From contig JAFUCD010000010.1 in the NCBI GenBank assembly GCA_017459865.1, forward strand, positions 1-64,000: DNA of 64,000 nucleotides, read 5' to 3'. Positions 7,391-15,290 of this stretch are shown here, piece after piece. Source of the DNA: Oscillospiraceae bacterium. Its GTDB lineage: Bacteria > Bacillota_A > Clostridia > Oscillospirales > Oscillospiraceae. The position numbers and the translations under genes are program-made. A model generated the notes under the pieces. It had not been told where the DNA came from and searched no databases. It saw only the letters and a program-made list of their open reading frames with translations. Each line of letters begins with the position of its first letter. Within the stretch, counting starts at the first letter, position 1.

Positions 7391-7470
7391 ATACACGTAG
7401 GCGCATATCCGCGCGTTCTATTTGAATGCGAAAATTCTGAAAGGTATTTTACCGTTCGAGCCTGAAATCC

Positions 7471-7962
7471 TTATCCCTTCCAATTGGAAAAAGCGGACTT
7501 TGCCGCAAGCAGCGTTTCGTAAGGGATCTGAACCGAATCTTCGGTGTCTGTACGCTGTGCCTCGGTGATCGGCCAGGGGTTGCAGCCGCCGCTGCCCTCC
7601 AAGCCGACCTCGTCGGCGGTGAAGCGAAAGCCGCAGTTTTGGCAGACCAGCTCCGTCCCGTCCGCCTCATAATAGCCGCGCCCGGAGTCGTAGCAGGATT
7701 GGCAGGTGTTCATCGCGGTGCGGATCTCACCCGTGTCGGTACGGATCGCGAGGACCTCCATTTCGGTGCCGTCGATCGTGACGGGATAAAACGACGCGAC
7801 CTCCGTGATCTCTGCTTTGGGGATCGTCAGACTTTGTCTTTCCGAGACTGCATTCTCCGTCCCGGACGGCCGCAGCAGCACGAACAACGCTGCCAGCAGC
7901 ACGACCGCCGCCGCGACGGGCAGCAGCCACGAGCGTTTCTTTTTGCTTTCTGATTTTGCCAT
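7471..7962 (-). CDS. Membrane-anchored DUF2318 protein
   Basis: 163 residues. A basic N-terminus and one hydrophobic segment (about residues 14-27) anchor the protein, leaving the rest outside. The DUF2318 core contains NTCQSCYDSGRGYYEADG followed by CQNCGFRF, two CxxC pairs likely to bind metal or act in redox, and a later GGCNPWP. DUF2318 proteins are associated with periplasmic or extracytoplasmic iron and copper handling (FtrD-like). It is the last gene of the operon and follows the HMA-SafE gene by nine bases, which supports a joint metal or thiol function at the membrane. Confidence 0.8.
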   Translation of the reverse strand: MAKSESKKKRSWLLPVAAAVVLLAALFVLLRPSGTENAVSERQSLTIPKAEITEVASFYPVTIDGTEMEVLAIRTDTGEIRTAMNTCQSCYDSGRGYYEADGTELVCQNCGFRFTADEVGLEGSGGCNPWPITEAQRTDTEDSVQIPYETLLAAKSAFSNWKG

Positions 7963-7971
7963 GGGAACCTC

Positions 7972-9363
7972 CTATTCCGTGACCGTGATGCTTCCGCGGA
8001 TCATACCCATCCAGCAGCTGTATGGGATGGTACCGGCTTGCGTCGGCGTAAACTCCAGTACGTTCTCACCCGGAACGAAGCTCAGCTCCAGACCGAGCGG
8101 CTGGATCATCATTTTATTATTGCAGCCGTTGATCATTTCCTCGTCCGCGTAGATCGTCCAGCGGACCGGAACGCCGGCCTGAACGGTGATGTCCGGATAT
8201 TGCCCCGGCTTAAGCGTGCTCGTGACGATCTGCACGCCGTTCTCTATGCGGACCGTGGTCGCGGGCTGTTTTGACGGCAGGGAGCCCGCGGTCAGCACCA
8301 CGGCGACCACCGCGGAGGCGACAGCGGTGACGCTGAAAACTGCACGCAGACGTTCATCGGAGATCAGGCTGACCAAGCCCAAGGCGGCAAGACCCAGCAG
8401 GATGATCCACAGCTGCCGAACGCTGAACATGCCCGAGAGCGCCGCGCCTTGCGAGAGCATCGCGATGCCGAATACCGCGACCAGCACCGCGCCGACGAGA
8501 TTGACCGCGCGGGTGAAGCGTCTGCCCAGCACGGCGACGATCCCGCCGAGCCCCAGCATCAGCGGCACGGTGCCGAGACTGAAAAACAGCATGCTCAGAC
8601 CGCCATGCAGCGGATCGCCGGAGCCCAGAGCCGCCAGCTGCATCGCCTGCAGCGGCCCGCAGGGCATCAGCCCGTTCAGCAGCCCGATCACGAGTGGGCG
8701 CCGTCCCAGTCGCGGCAGCCCCGGCAGCGTCAGACGCACCTTCCGCAGCGCGGGGATGAGACCCAGCAGATTCACACCGGCAAGCAGCATCAGCGCTCCC
8801 GCCGCGAGCTTCACGATCCCCTGCAGCAGCGGAGAGGCTGCCTGACCGCCGCCCGCCAGCATGCCGACGAGACCGAGCACCGCGCCGATCACCGTATAGG
8901 AGATCACGCGTCCCGTATTATATAGCAGACCGGACCAGCGTCCCTTTCCGGGCAGGCTCTGCGAGATCCCGATCCCGCCGCACATGGCGGCGCAGTGAAC
9001 GGAGGTCAAAAGGCCTGTCAGGAAAAACAGCCCATAGCTCATGCCGTTTTCGCCCAGCTGACGCGGCACAAGACGATTCAGCAGACCGAGGCGCTCAAAG
9101 ATGATTGCGAGCCCCAGCAGAATGATCCACAGGCTGACGATGCGCGTGATGTTCGACCGTGTGTCCGCGAGCGTATACCCGAGTGATTCCACCACGGAGC
9201 CGATCTCCGAAAGCTCCGGACTGCCGTCGCATTCCAGATCGACCGTTCCGGCGGAATAATCCGCATGGACGCTTCGCACCCGATCCAACTTCATGAGCGC
9301 GGTCTCGATCCGCTTTTCGCAGTTGGGGCAGTACATCCCCTGGATCCTAAGTTGCTTCTTCAT
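7972..9363 (-). CDS. HMA domain - SafE/TauE-type membrane protein - cupredoxin-like tail
   Basis: 463 residues in three parts. Residues 1-70 are a heavy-metal-associated domain with GMYCPNCEKRI (Cys12, Cys15). A multi-helix sulfite-exporter/DsbD-like core follows, with cysteines in HCAAMCGG and GLMPCGPLQAM, the paired-Cys arrangement of DsbD/CcdA-type electron carriers. The last 90 residues resemble a cupredoxin strand set ending in YSCWMGMIRG. This architecture is known from bacterial copper handling and oxidase-maturation proteins. It overlaps the TtcA-like gene by 17 bases and is closely followed by DUF2318. Metal specificity is not determined. Confidence 0.82.
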   Translation of the reverse strand: MKKQLRIQGMYCPNCEKRIETALMKLDRVRSVHADYSAGTVDLECDGSPELSEIGSVVESLGYTLADTRSNITRIVSLWIILLGLAIIFERLGLLNRLVPRQLGENGMSYGLFFLTGLLTSVHCAAMCGGIGISQSLPGKGRWSGLLYNTGRVISYTVIGAVLGLVGMLAGGGQAASPLLQGIVKLAAGALMLLAGVNLLGLIPALRKVRLTLPGLPRLGRRPLVIGLLNGLMPCGPLQAMQLAALGSGDPLHGGLSMLFFSLGTVPLMLGLGGIVAVLGRRFTRAVNLVGAVLVAVFGIAMLSQGAALSGMFSVRQLWIILLGLAALGLVSLISDERLRAVFSVTAVASAVVAVVLTAGSLPSKQPATTVRIENGVQIVTSTLKPGQYPDITVQAGVPVRWTIYADEEMINGCNNKMMIQPLGLELSFVPGENVLEFTPTQAGTIPYSCWMGMIRGSITVTE

Positions 9364-10210
9364 GTTCCTCCTGATCGAACTTTTCCAGAAAGCTGTGCTT
9401 CTCTCCGCCGGATTTAAAGCCCGGGAAGGTGTCGATGTGGACTGCGTGCAGGGCGTTGAACATACTCGTTTCGATGTCGGGGTTGGTCTTCTTCAGATTT
9501 CGGATCAGGATCTTCATTTCCTTGCGCTTGCTGCCGCCGCTGTCGTCATCCGGCAGCGAGCAATTCTCCGTAAACCGGCAGGCGCATTGGATGAAGTCCA
9601 GATCGTTGTATCGCTTCCAGGCGAGAATATCCTCCTCGCGGACGCCATAGAGCGGACGGATCAGCGTCATACCTTCAAAGTTGCTGCTGTGCAGCTTCGG
9701 CGCCATCGACTGCAGCTGAGAGCCATAGAACATGCTCATCAGCACGGTTTCGATCACGTCGTTCAAATGGTGCCCCAGCGCGATCTTGCTGCAACCCAGC
9801 TCCTTGGCCTTGCTGTAAAGATAGCCCCGGCGCATCCTCGCGCAGAGATAGCAGGGCGACCCGCCCACGCTTGCAGTCACGTCGAAAATGTCCGTGTCGA
9901 AGATCTGGACCGGGATGTGCAGCAGGGCCGCGTTTTCCTCGACCTTTTTGCGATTGTATGCGTTGTAGCCCGGATCCATCACGAGAAATACCAGCTCAAA
10001 CGGCACGTCGCTGTGTCGCTGCAGCATCTGCATCAGCTTGGCGCACAAAAAAGAATCCTTCCCGCCGGAGATGCAGACGGCGATCCGATCTCCTTCCGCG
10101 ATCAATTCGTACTGCTTGATCGCGTTGACAAAAGGCCGCCAGATCGTTTTGCGGTATTTTTTCTGGATGCTTTGCTCGATGCGCTGATAGGGTTCCAATT
10201 CTCTGCTCAA
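9347..10210 (-). CDS. TtcA-family PP-loop ATPase (tRNA 2-thiocytidine-like)
   Basis: 287 residues. SGGKDS (48-53) is the adenylating PP-loop; CYLC (Cys120, Cys123) together with later cysteines (209, 211 and 217 in CACRFTENC) gives the Cys set that binds a 4Fe-4S cluster in TtcA. GHHLNDVIETVLM is also conserved. TtcA thiolates C32 of tRNA using a sulfur carrier; the gene directly upstream encodes a rhodanese-TusA-DsrE protein that could supply sulfur. The start is TTG at 10210: the nearby ATGs (10218, 10223) are out of frame and stop at once. The ribosome-binding site is GAAAGGA. In Clostridia, TtcA-like paralogues may act on substrates other than tRNA. Confidence 0.8.
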   Translation of the reverse strand: MSRELEPYQRIEQSIQKKYRKTIWRPFVNAIKQYELIAEGDRIAVCISGGKDSFLCAKLMQMLQRHSDVPFELVFLVMDPGYNAYNRKKVEENAALLHIPVQIFDTDIFDVTASVGGSPCYLCARMRRGYLYSKAKELGCSKIALGHHLNDVIETVLMSMFYGSQLQSMAPKLHSSNFEGMTLIRPLYGVREEDILAWKRYNDLDFIQCACRFTENCSLPDDDSGGSKRKEMKILIRNLKKTNPDIETSMFNALHAVHIDTFPGFKSGGEKHSFLEKFDQEEHEEAT

Positions 10211-10236
10211 GGCTTCATGCCATCCTTTCTGCTTTT

Positions 10237-11259
10237 TTAGATAAAGAGGCTCATGTCGGACTGCTCGCCCGAGCCGAGGAAGGTGGCTACGCCGCCGAGC
10301 TCCACACCGTCGATCAGCTCCTCCTGACGGATGCCCATAATGTCCATGGACATCTGGCAGGCGACAAGACGCACGCCGTGCGCCCGTGCGCTGTCCATCA
10401 GCTCCTCTAAGGAGCTCACGCCCTTGCTCTTCATGATGTAGCGGATCATCTTCGCGCCCAGTCCGCCCATGTTCATGCGGCTGAGTCCGAGCTTCTTTGA
10501 GCCCCGGGGCATCATGAAGCCGAACATGCGCTCGATGAAAGTCTTCACAACCGAGACCCGCTTCGGACGGCGCAGGATGTTCAGACCCCAGAAGGTGAAG
10601 AACATGGTGACCTTGCGCCCCATGGCGGCGGCGCCGTTTGCCATGATGAAGGCGGCAATGGTCTTGTCCAGATCACCGGAGAAGACCACAAAGGTCTTGT
10701 CATTCTGCGCGGCGGCGACCGGCTGCACGGCAGGCGGCGCCTTTTCCACAAGCGCCTCTATGACGTCGGGCTTTACCTCCAGCTTCAGGAGCTTGTTTCC
10801 CGTTCGATCACACCAGACCGCGATGTCGGAGGCAAAGGCGTCCTCCGTGGCCTCGACGAATACCTTCTGTCCGGTTTTGAGCTCTTTGAGCGTGTCCGCG
10901 ACCCGGACGATCGGCCCCGGGCATTTGAGTCCCTTGGCGTCGACCGCGACAGGGGCGAGGTTATCAATATAAGTACGCCATGCGCTCCATCCGCCGTCCA
11001 CGTTGGTGACGTCCAGACCCTGCCCCAGCAGCAGCTCAGACGCCTCCAGACTCACATTGCCCTCCTGACAGAAAACGTAGATCGGTTTGCCCGCCGGCGC
11101 GAGCTCCGGCTGCTTCTCCAACTTGGAAAAGGGGATGTTGATCGCGCCGTCGATGGTGCCCAGCAGCGCCTGATCCGGCTCGCGGACGTCCAGCAGCACC
11201 GCGTCGCCGCGCTCCAAATGAAACAGATCCTCAGGCGTGATATGTTGAACGGAATTCAT
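10237..11259 (-). CDS. Rhodanese - TusA - DsrE/F fusion protein
   Basis: 340 residues. Residues 1-100 are a rhodanese domain with DVREPDQALLGTIDGAINIP and active Cys64 in FCQEGNVS. A TusA-like sulfur carrier follows with LKCPGP (Cys113). The C-terminal half is a DsrE/DsrF-like domain (TFVVFSGDLDKTIAAFIMAN, FWGLNILRRPK, VRLVACQMSMDIMGI). The same order occurs as the C-terminal extension of some CoA-disulfide reductases; here it stands alone without the flavin part. Expected to pass persulfide sulfur between partners, probably to the TtcA-like enzyme encoded next. ATG 11259 has an AAAGGA site upstream; an upstream in-frame ATG (11289) is less well supported. Confidence 0.9.
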   Translation of the reverse strand: MNSVQHITPEDLFHLERGDAVLLDVREPDQALLGTIDGAINIPFSKLEKQPELAPAGKPIYVFCQEGNVSLEASELLLGQGLDVTNVDGGWSAWRTYIDNLAPVAVDAKGLKCPGPIVRVADTLKELKTGQKVFVEATEDAFASDIAVWCDRTGNKLLKLEVKPDVIEALVEKAPPAVQPVAAAQNDKTFVVFSGDLDKTIAAFIMANGAAAMGRKVTMFFTFWGLNILRRPKRVSVVKTFIERMFGFMMPRGSKKLGLSRMNMGGLGAKMIRYIMKSKGVSSLEELMDSARAHGVRLVACQMSMDIMGIRQEELIDGVELGGVATFLGSGEQSDMSLFI

Positions 11260-11296
11260 ATTGATATCATCCTTTCCGAAAAATGACATTTTGTAC

Positions 11297-11325
11297 TTGA
11301 CAAATTCTTGCAAGCGCAGTATAAC
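11297..11325 (+). promoter_or_regulatory. Promoter of the Cys-leader transcription unit
   Basis: TTGACA (11297-11302), 17-base spacer, TATAAC (11320-11325); predicted start near 11332, about 37 bases before the leader peptide ATG. It lies in the short divergent region upstream of the rhodanese fusion gene. Confidence 0.8.
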
Positions 11326-11368
11326 AATAATAACCCATCAAGTCAATAGGAAAGTTGGGAATCTAACC

Positions 11369-11485
11369 ATGAATCTCTATGGAATTCAGAACCGGGCAGT
11401 TGCGCGCATGGCCAAGGCGATGTGCGGGTGTTGCTGCGCCCATTTTGCAGTATGCTCGTGTTTCTGTGCCCATCCGATCTTGTAA
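11369..11485 (+). CDS. Cys-rich leader peptide (38 aa), candidate attenuator
   Basis: A short frame directly behind a near-consensus promoter. It opens MNLYGIQNRAVARMAKAM and then contains seven Cys codons in two groups, CGCCC and CSCFC, within residues 19-33. The stop is followed after about 20 bases by an intrinsic terminator, and then by genes for an amino-acid symporter and cysteine synthesis. This is the layout of ribosome-mediated attenuation by charged tRNA-Cys. The ribosome-binding site is weak (GGGAA about eight bases upstream), which lowers confidence that this exact ATG is used. It could instead be a secreted or metal-binding micropeptide, but position and terminator favour a leader. 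Confidence 0.7.
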   Translation: MNLYGIQNRAVARMAKAMCGCCCAHFAVCSCFCAHPIL

Positions 11486-11506
11486 GCAAACGGACCGAAA
11501 AGCAAG

Positions 11507-11542
11507 CCGGGGCGCTCGGAAACGGGCGCTCCGGTCTATTTT
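11507..11542 (+). terminator. Attenuator terminator after the Cys leader
   Basis: A 12-bp stem with two G-U pairs (11507-11518 with 11523-11534), GAAA tetraloop, followed by TCTATTTT. GGACCG (11492-11497) can extend the base by pairing with CGGTCT. GCGCCC inside the leader's Cys codons (11436-11441) is complementary to GGGCGC of the stem, giving an alternative pairing. Confidence 0.7.
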
Positions 11543-11561
11543 GTAAAGGAGTATGATCGCA

Positions 11562-12953
11562 ATGGAAGCAGTTATTGGCAAAATTTTGGGAGATATGGGC
11601 ACATTTCTGTTTGGCCCGATCATGCTTGCGGTGTTCTTCGGCGTCGGACTGTACTTCACGATCCGGCTGCGCGGCATCCAGTTCGCGCGATTCGGAACGG
11701 CGTTTCGGGAGGTCGTCGGAAACGTAGGGAAGAAGTCGGATGACGGCGTGGGACAGATCCGCTCCTATAAGGCGTTGGCGACAGCGCTGTCCTCCTGCGT
11801 TGGCAACGGCAACATCGTCGGCGTTGCCTATGCTATTGCCGTGGGAGGTCCGGGCGCGATCTTCTGGATGTGGATCGCGGCGCTGGGCGGCATGGCAACG
11901 AAGTTTGCGGAGATCGCGCTCGCCATGCACTTTCGCGTGCAGGACGAGGCTGGCAATTTTCGCGGCGGCGTCATGTACATCCTCACCCGCGGCATGAAGC
12001 ACAAAACCATTGCGAAGCTCCTCGGCGGCGCGTTTGCGGTGTTCACGGTGTTCGTTTCGTTCGTGTCCTGCGGCGCGCTGCAGGTCAACACGATCAACAG
12101 CGCGGTTGGCGGTCTCACCGGCGGCAGCAGCGCGATCCCCTGGGTGATCGCGGCGCTGATCCTGCTCATCGATGGGCTTGTGATCTTCGGCGGCGTGAAA
12201 AAGATCTCGGACGTTACGACGTTTCTTACGCCGATCATGGCGCTGATCTATCTCGGCTTCGGTCTTGTGATCCTGATCATGAATATCACGCTCGTGCCGC
12301 AGGCGCTCTGGTTCATCGTGAAATCCGCCTTCACCGGCGACGCGGTGATCGGCGGCGTGGCGGGCGCGACCATGGGCGTTGCGATCCGGCGCGGCGTGCA
12401 GCGCGGCGTGTTCTCCAACGAGGCGGGCACAGGCTCCTCGGCCATGGTGCATGCCACGGCGAAGGTGGACAAGCCCGTGCGTCAGGCGCTCTATGGTATC
12501 ATCGAGGTCTTTTTCGATACCTTTGTGATCTGCACCTTCACAGCACTTATCATCATGGTCAGCGGCGTATGGAAAAGCGGCGTTACGGACGGCACGGTGC
12601 TGGCGTCGACAGCCTTTCAACAGAACTTGGGCGGCTTGGGCCAGATCGTGATCGTCATTTCCCTGATCCTGTTCTGCCTCTCGACTGTGCTGGGCTGGTA
12701 TACCTACGGCGAATCCGCTTTTGCGTTTCTGTTCGGGGCGCGACGGGTGAGGATCTATCGCGTGCTGCACATGCTCATCTGCGCCGCAGGCGCGCTCATC
12801 AGCGTCCAGCTTCTGTGGGATGCGGCTGACGTCTGCAACGGTCTGATGGCGATCCCGAACCTGCTGTCTCTGATCTTGTTCGGCGGGATCGTGGTAAAGG
12901 ACACGCGGGATTTCTTCGCGGAATATGATAAAACGAAACTGACGCGGGAGTGA
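11562..12953 (+). CDS. AGCS-family sodium:amino acid symporter
   Basis: 463-residue polytopic protein of the sodium:alanine/glycine symporter family. The signature AVFFGVGLYFTIRLRGIQF near the N-terminus, LSSCVGNGNIVGVAYAIAVGGPGA, and RRGVQRGVFSNEAGTGSSAM in the middle are diagnostic. Usual substrates are alanine or glycine. Because it is the first gene behind a Cys-rich leader and precedes two cysteine/cystathionine enzymes, a sulfur amino acid such as cysteine or cystine-derived alanine is a reasonable inference. ATG 11562 is preferred over 11553 for spacing to AAAGGAG. Confidence 0.88.
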   Translation: MEAVIGKILGDMGTFLFGPIMLAVFFGVGLYFTIRLRGIQFARFGTAFREVVGNVGKKSDDGVGQIRSYKALATALSSCVGNGNIVGVAYAIAVGGPGAIFWMWIAALGGMATKFAEIALAMHFRVQDEAGNFRGGVMYILTRGMKHKTIAKLLGGAFAVFTVFVSFVSCGALQVNTINSAVGGLTGGSSAIPWVIAALILLIDGLVIFGGVKKISDVTTFLTPIMALIYLGFGLVILIMNITLVPQALWFIVKSAFTGDAVIGGVAGATMGVAIRRGVQRGVFSNEAGTGSSAMVHATAKVDKPVRQALYGIIEVFFDTFVICTFTALIIMVSGVWKSGVTDGTVLASTAFQQNLGGLGQIVIVISLILFCLSTVLGWYTYGESAFAFLFGARRVRIYRVLHMLICAAGALISVQLLWDAADVCNGLMAIPNLLSLILFGGIVVKDTRDFFAEYDKTKLTRE

Positions 12954-12958
12954 TGACA

Positions 12959-14116
12959 ATGGCAGAGTATCAAAGCATCGAATCCGCCGTGATCCACGGC
13001 GGCATCTACGGGGACAAAACCACCGGCGCGGTCAATGTTCCCATCTATCAGACGTCCACCTACGAGCAGCCGGAGCTGGGACGAAACACCGGCTGGGAGT
13101 ATTCCCGTACCGGGAACCCCACGCGCGCCGCGCTGGAGGCGCTGATCGCGGAGCTGGAGGGCGGTAGTGCGGGCTTTGCGTTCGCTTCAGGCCTTGCTGC
13201 GATCACGGCGGTGCTGAGTCTGCTGCGGCAGGGCGACCGTGTGGTGATCTCTGCGGACGTCTACGGCGGGACCTATCGTCTCCTTGATCAGGTCTTCCGC
13301 CAATTCGGGATCGCATACACGATTGCGGATACCACGAATCTCGCAGCGCTGGAGAGTGCGTTCACGCCAGACGTGAAGATGCTCCTTGTGGAGAGTCCTG
13401 CGAACCCGCTGCTGGGCGTCACGGACCTTGCCGCAGTCTCTGAGCTCGCGCACCGGAATGGGGCGCTCGCAGTGGTGGACAACACGTTTATGACGCCGTG
13501 TCTGCAGCAGCCGCTGTACCTCGGTGCAGATGTCGTGGTGCACAGCGCGACGAAGTATCTCGGCGGACACAGCGACCTGATCGCGGGACTCGTCGTGGTG
13601 AAGGACACGGCGCTGGGAGAACGCCTGGCCTTTCTGCAGAACGCCTCCGGCGGCGTGCTGGGCCCGTTCGATTCTTTCCTGCTCATCCGCGGCATCAAGA
13701 CGCTGGCGGTGCGTATGGACCGCCACGTGGAAAACGCGCAGCGGGCAGCTGCGTTCCTGCAGACGCACCCGGCGGTGAAGCGCGTGTATTATCCCGGTCT
13801 GCTTGACGCGCAGGGCTATGAGATCAACCGCAGGCAGGCGAAGAACGGCGGCGCGATGCTCTCTTTTGAACTGCGAGAGGGGTATGATGAGCGGAAATTC
13901 TTCTCCGCGCTCCGGCTGATCGCACTTGCGGAAAGTCTCGGCGGGGTGGAGAGCCTCGTCTGTCATCCGGCGACGATGACGCACGCCGCCATTCCAAAGG
14001 CGCTTCGGGACGATATCGGCATCACGGACAGGCTGATCCGCCTCTCCCTTGGCATTGAAAACATTGACGACCTGCTCTGCGATCTGAAGCAGGCCATTGA
14101 GAACAGCGAGGTGTGA
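12959..14116 (+). CDS. mccB: Cystathionine gamma-lyase/gamma-synthase family PLP enzyme
   Basis: 385 residues of the Cys/Met-metabolism PLP family. The Schiff-base Lys is 199 in HSATKYLGGHSDLI; EYSRTGNPTR, VYGGTYRL and VVDNTFMTP are standard cofactor and substrate segments. Members cleave or form cystathionine. Pairing with a CysK/CBS-like gene three bases downstream mirrors the mccB-mccA reverse-transsulfuration pair of Bacillus, so a gamma-lyase releasing cysteine is favoured, although gamma-synthase or beta-lyase cannot be excluded from sequence. ATG 12959 sits eight bases after GGGAG; ATG 12953, overlapping the symporter stop, is also possible. Confidence 0.85.
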   Translation: MAEYQSIESAVIHGGIYGDKTTGAVNVPIYQTSTYEQPELGRNTGWEYSRTGNPTRAALEALIAELEGGSAGFAFASGLAAITAVLSLLRQGDRVVISADVYGGTYRLLDQVFRQFGIAYTIADTTNLAALESAFTPDVKMLLVESPANPLLGVTDLAAVSELAHRNGALAVVDNTFMTPCLQQPLYLGADVVVHSATKYLGGHSDLIAGLVVVKDTALGERLAFLQNASGGVLGPFDSFLLIRGIKTLAVRMDRHVENAQRAAAFLQTHPAVKRVYYPGLLDAQGYEINRRQAKNGGAMLSFELREGYDERKFFSALRLIALAESLGGVESLVCHPATMTHAAIPKALRDDIGITDRLIRLSLGIENIDDLLCDLKQAIENSEV

Positions 14117-14119
14117 ACC

Positions 14120-15034
14120 ATGGCAAAATATGAATCCATGCAGGCACTGATCGGCAATACGCCGATCGTGCGCCTGACAAATCTTGGCCTGTCGGATGAC
14201 GCTCGGCTCTGGGCAAAGCTCGAGACCATGAACCCTGCCGGGAGCGTGAAGGATCGCGTCGGCAAATATATGATCGAGGACGCGGAGCGGCGCGGCCTGC
14301 TGCAGCCCGGAGGTACGATCCTGGAGGCCACAGCGGGCAACACCGGTCTCGGCATCGCCTTTGCCGCCCTGGGGCGAGGTTACCGTGTGATCTTTGTCGT
14401 CCCCACGAAGTTTTCCCAGGAAAAGCAGACGCTCATGCGCGCCCTGGGCGCGGAGATCATCAACACGCCCCGAGAGGGCGGCATGCAGGGCGCGGCGGAG
14501 AAAGCGGAGGCGCTGCGCGCCGCCATCCCCGGCGCGGTCATGCTGGGGCAATTCAAAAATCCTGCAAACCCGCTCGCGCACTATGAGACGACTGGGCCGG
14601 AGATCTACAGCGATCTTGAAGGGAAGATCGACTACTTCGTTGCAGGAGCAGGGAGCGGCGGCACGTTTACCGGCGTTGTGAAATACCTGAAGGAGCAAAA
14701 CCCGTCCATTCAGGGCGTGCTGGCCGATCCCGTCGGCTCCACGATCGGCGGCGGCGAGCACGCGGACTATGATATCGAGGGCATCGGCAACGATTTTGTG
14801 CCTGATACGATGGATCTCTCCCTGGTCGATCAGGTCATCAAGGTAACAGACGCCGAGGCGTTCGTGCAGACGAAGAAGTTGGCGGCAAAGGAGGGGCTTA
14901 TCGTCGGTACCTCCTCCGGTGCGGCTGTGGCTGCAGCGATCAAACTGATCGAGCTCGGTGCGCGCGGCGATATCGTCACGCTCCTGCCGGATCGCGGCGA
15001 TCGCTATTTCAGCAAGCACCTTTACGACGATTGA
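14120..15034 (+). CDS. mccA: Cysteine synthase/cystathionine beta-synthase-like enzyme
   Basis: 304 residues, fold-type II PLP enzyme. Lys44 in NPAGSVKDR binds PLP; TAGNTG (71-76) holds the carboxylate, with Ala in place of the Ser more usual in plain CysK; GSGGTFTGV binds phosphate. It either makes cysteine from O-acetylserine and sulfide or condenses homocysteine with O-acetylserine (MccA-like). The TAGNTG variant and the mccB neighbour favour MccA. There is no C-terminal CBS domain. No serine acetyltransferase gene is nearby. Confidence 0.85.
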   Translation: MAKYESMQALIGNTPIVRLTNLGLSDDARLWAKLETMNPAGSVKDRVGKYMIEDAERRGLLQPGGTILEATAGNTGLGIAFAALGRGYRVIFVVPTKFSQEKQTLMRALGAEIINTPREGGMQGAAEKAEALRAAIPGAVMLGQFKNPANPLAHYETTGPEIYSDLEGKIDYFVAGAGSGGTFTGVVKYLKEQNPSIQGVLADPVGSTIGGGEHADYDIEGIGNDFVPDTMDLSLVDQVIKVTDAEAFVQTKKLAAKEGLIVGTSSGAAVAAAIKLIELGARGDIVTLLPDRGDRYFSKHLYDD

Positions 15035-15064
15035 AAGAAAAATTGAGTGAAATAAAAATTTTGG

Positions 15065-15093
15065 TTGACTTTTCGAATGGTTCGTTATATAAT
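15065..15093 (+). promoter_or_regulatory. Promoter of the Met-leader transcription unit
   Basis: TTGACT (15065-15070), 17-base spacer, TATAAT (15088-15093). Predicted start near 15100, 34 bases before the leader ATG. Confidence 0.85.
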
Positions 15094-15133
15094 CCAACCT
15101 GCCTACAATGTTAGTATGTTAAAGGAGACGGCA

Positions 15134-15238
15134 ATGAAGTACACTTTCCGTACCATGATGAATACGATGTACATGCCCATGTGTATGTGCACCCCTTGGT
15201 ATGCTTTCAAATACGGCTCGTGCCTGATTCCTGATTGA
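15134..15238 (+). CDS. Met/Cys-rich leader peptide (34 aa), candidate attenuator
   Basis: A short frame with a strong ribosome-binding site (AAAGGAG, seven bases before ATG) and a near-perfect promoter upstream. The segment MMNTMYMPMCMC (residues 8-19) holds six of the seven Met codons and two of the three Cys codons. The stop is followed 20 bases later by an intrinsic terminator and then by metN. This is the arrangement of ribosome-mediated attenuation: scarcity of charged tRNA-Met (or Cys) would stall the ribosome on the Met run. No SAM or other known Met riboswitch is visible in this leader, which leaves the peptide as the apparent sensor. Confidence 0.8.
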   Translation: MKYTFRTMMNTMYMPMCMCTPWYAFKYGSCLIPD

Positions 15239-15258
15239 TTTTGTCATTCGCAAAGCCA

Positions 15259-15290
15259 AGACCGGAAGGCGCACGCTTTCCGGTCTTTCT
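15259..15290 (+). terminator. Attenuator terminator before metN
   Basis: A stem of about 11-13 bp (AGACCGGAAGGCG with CGCTTTCCGGTCT, one G-U pair) followed by TTCT. CTTGG and GCTTT inside the leader peptide (15195-15207) are complementary to AAAGCCAAG (15252-15260) at the foot of the terminator, a possible antiterminator. Confidence 0.7.

Noticed and set aside
11369..11485. SCIFF-type or other RiPP precursor
   Set aside because: Cys-rich, but the sequence lacks the SCIFF core spacing and no radical-SAM maturase or peptidase lies nearby; position before a terminator and sulfur genes favours a leader peptide.
11343..12959. A 538-codon open frame antisense to the AGCS symporter
   Set aside because: Composition is dominated by His, Arg, Asp and Glu from the complement of hydrophobic codons, and there is no ribosome-binding site or recognisable domain.
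13187..15097. A 636-codon open frame antisense to mccB and mccA
   Set aside because: No motifs or start signals, and the sense strand encodes two well-defined PLP enzymes.
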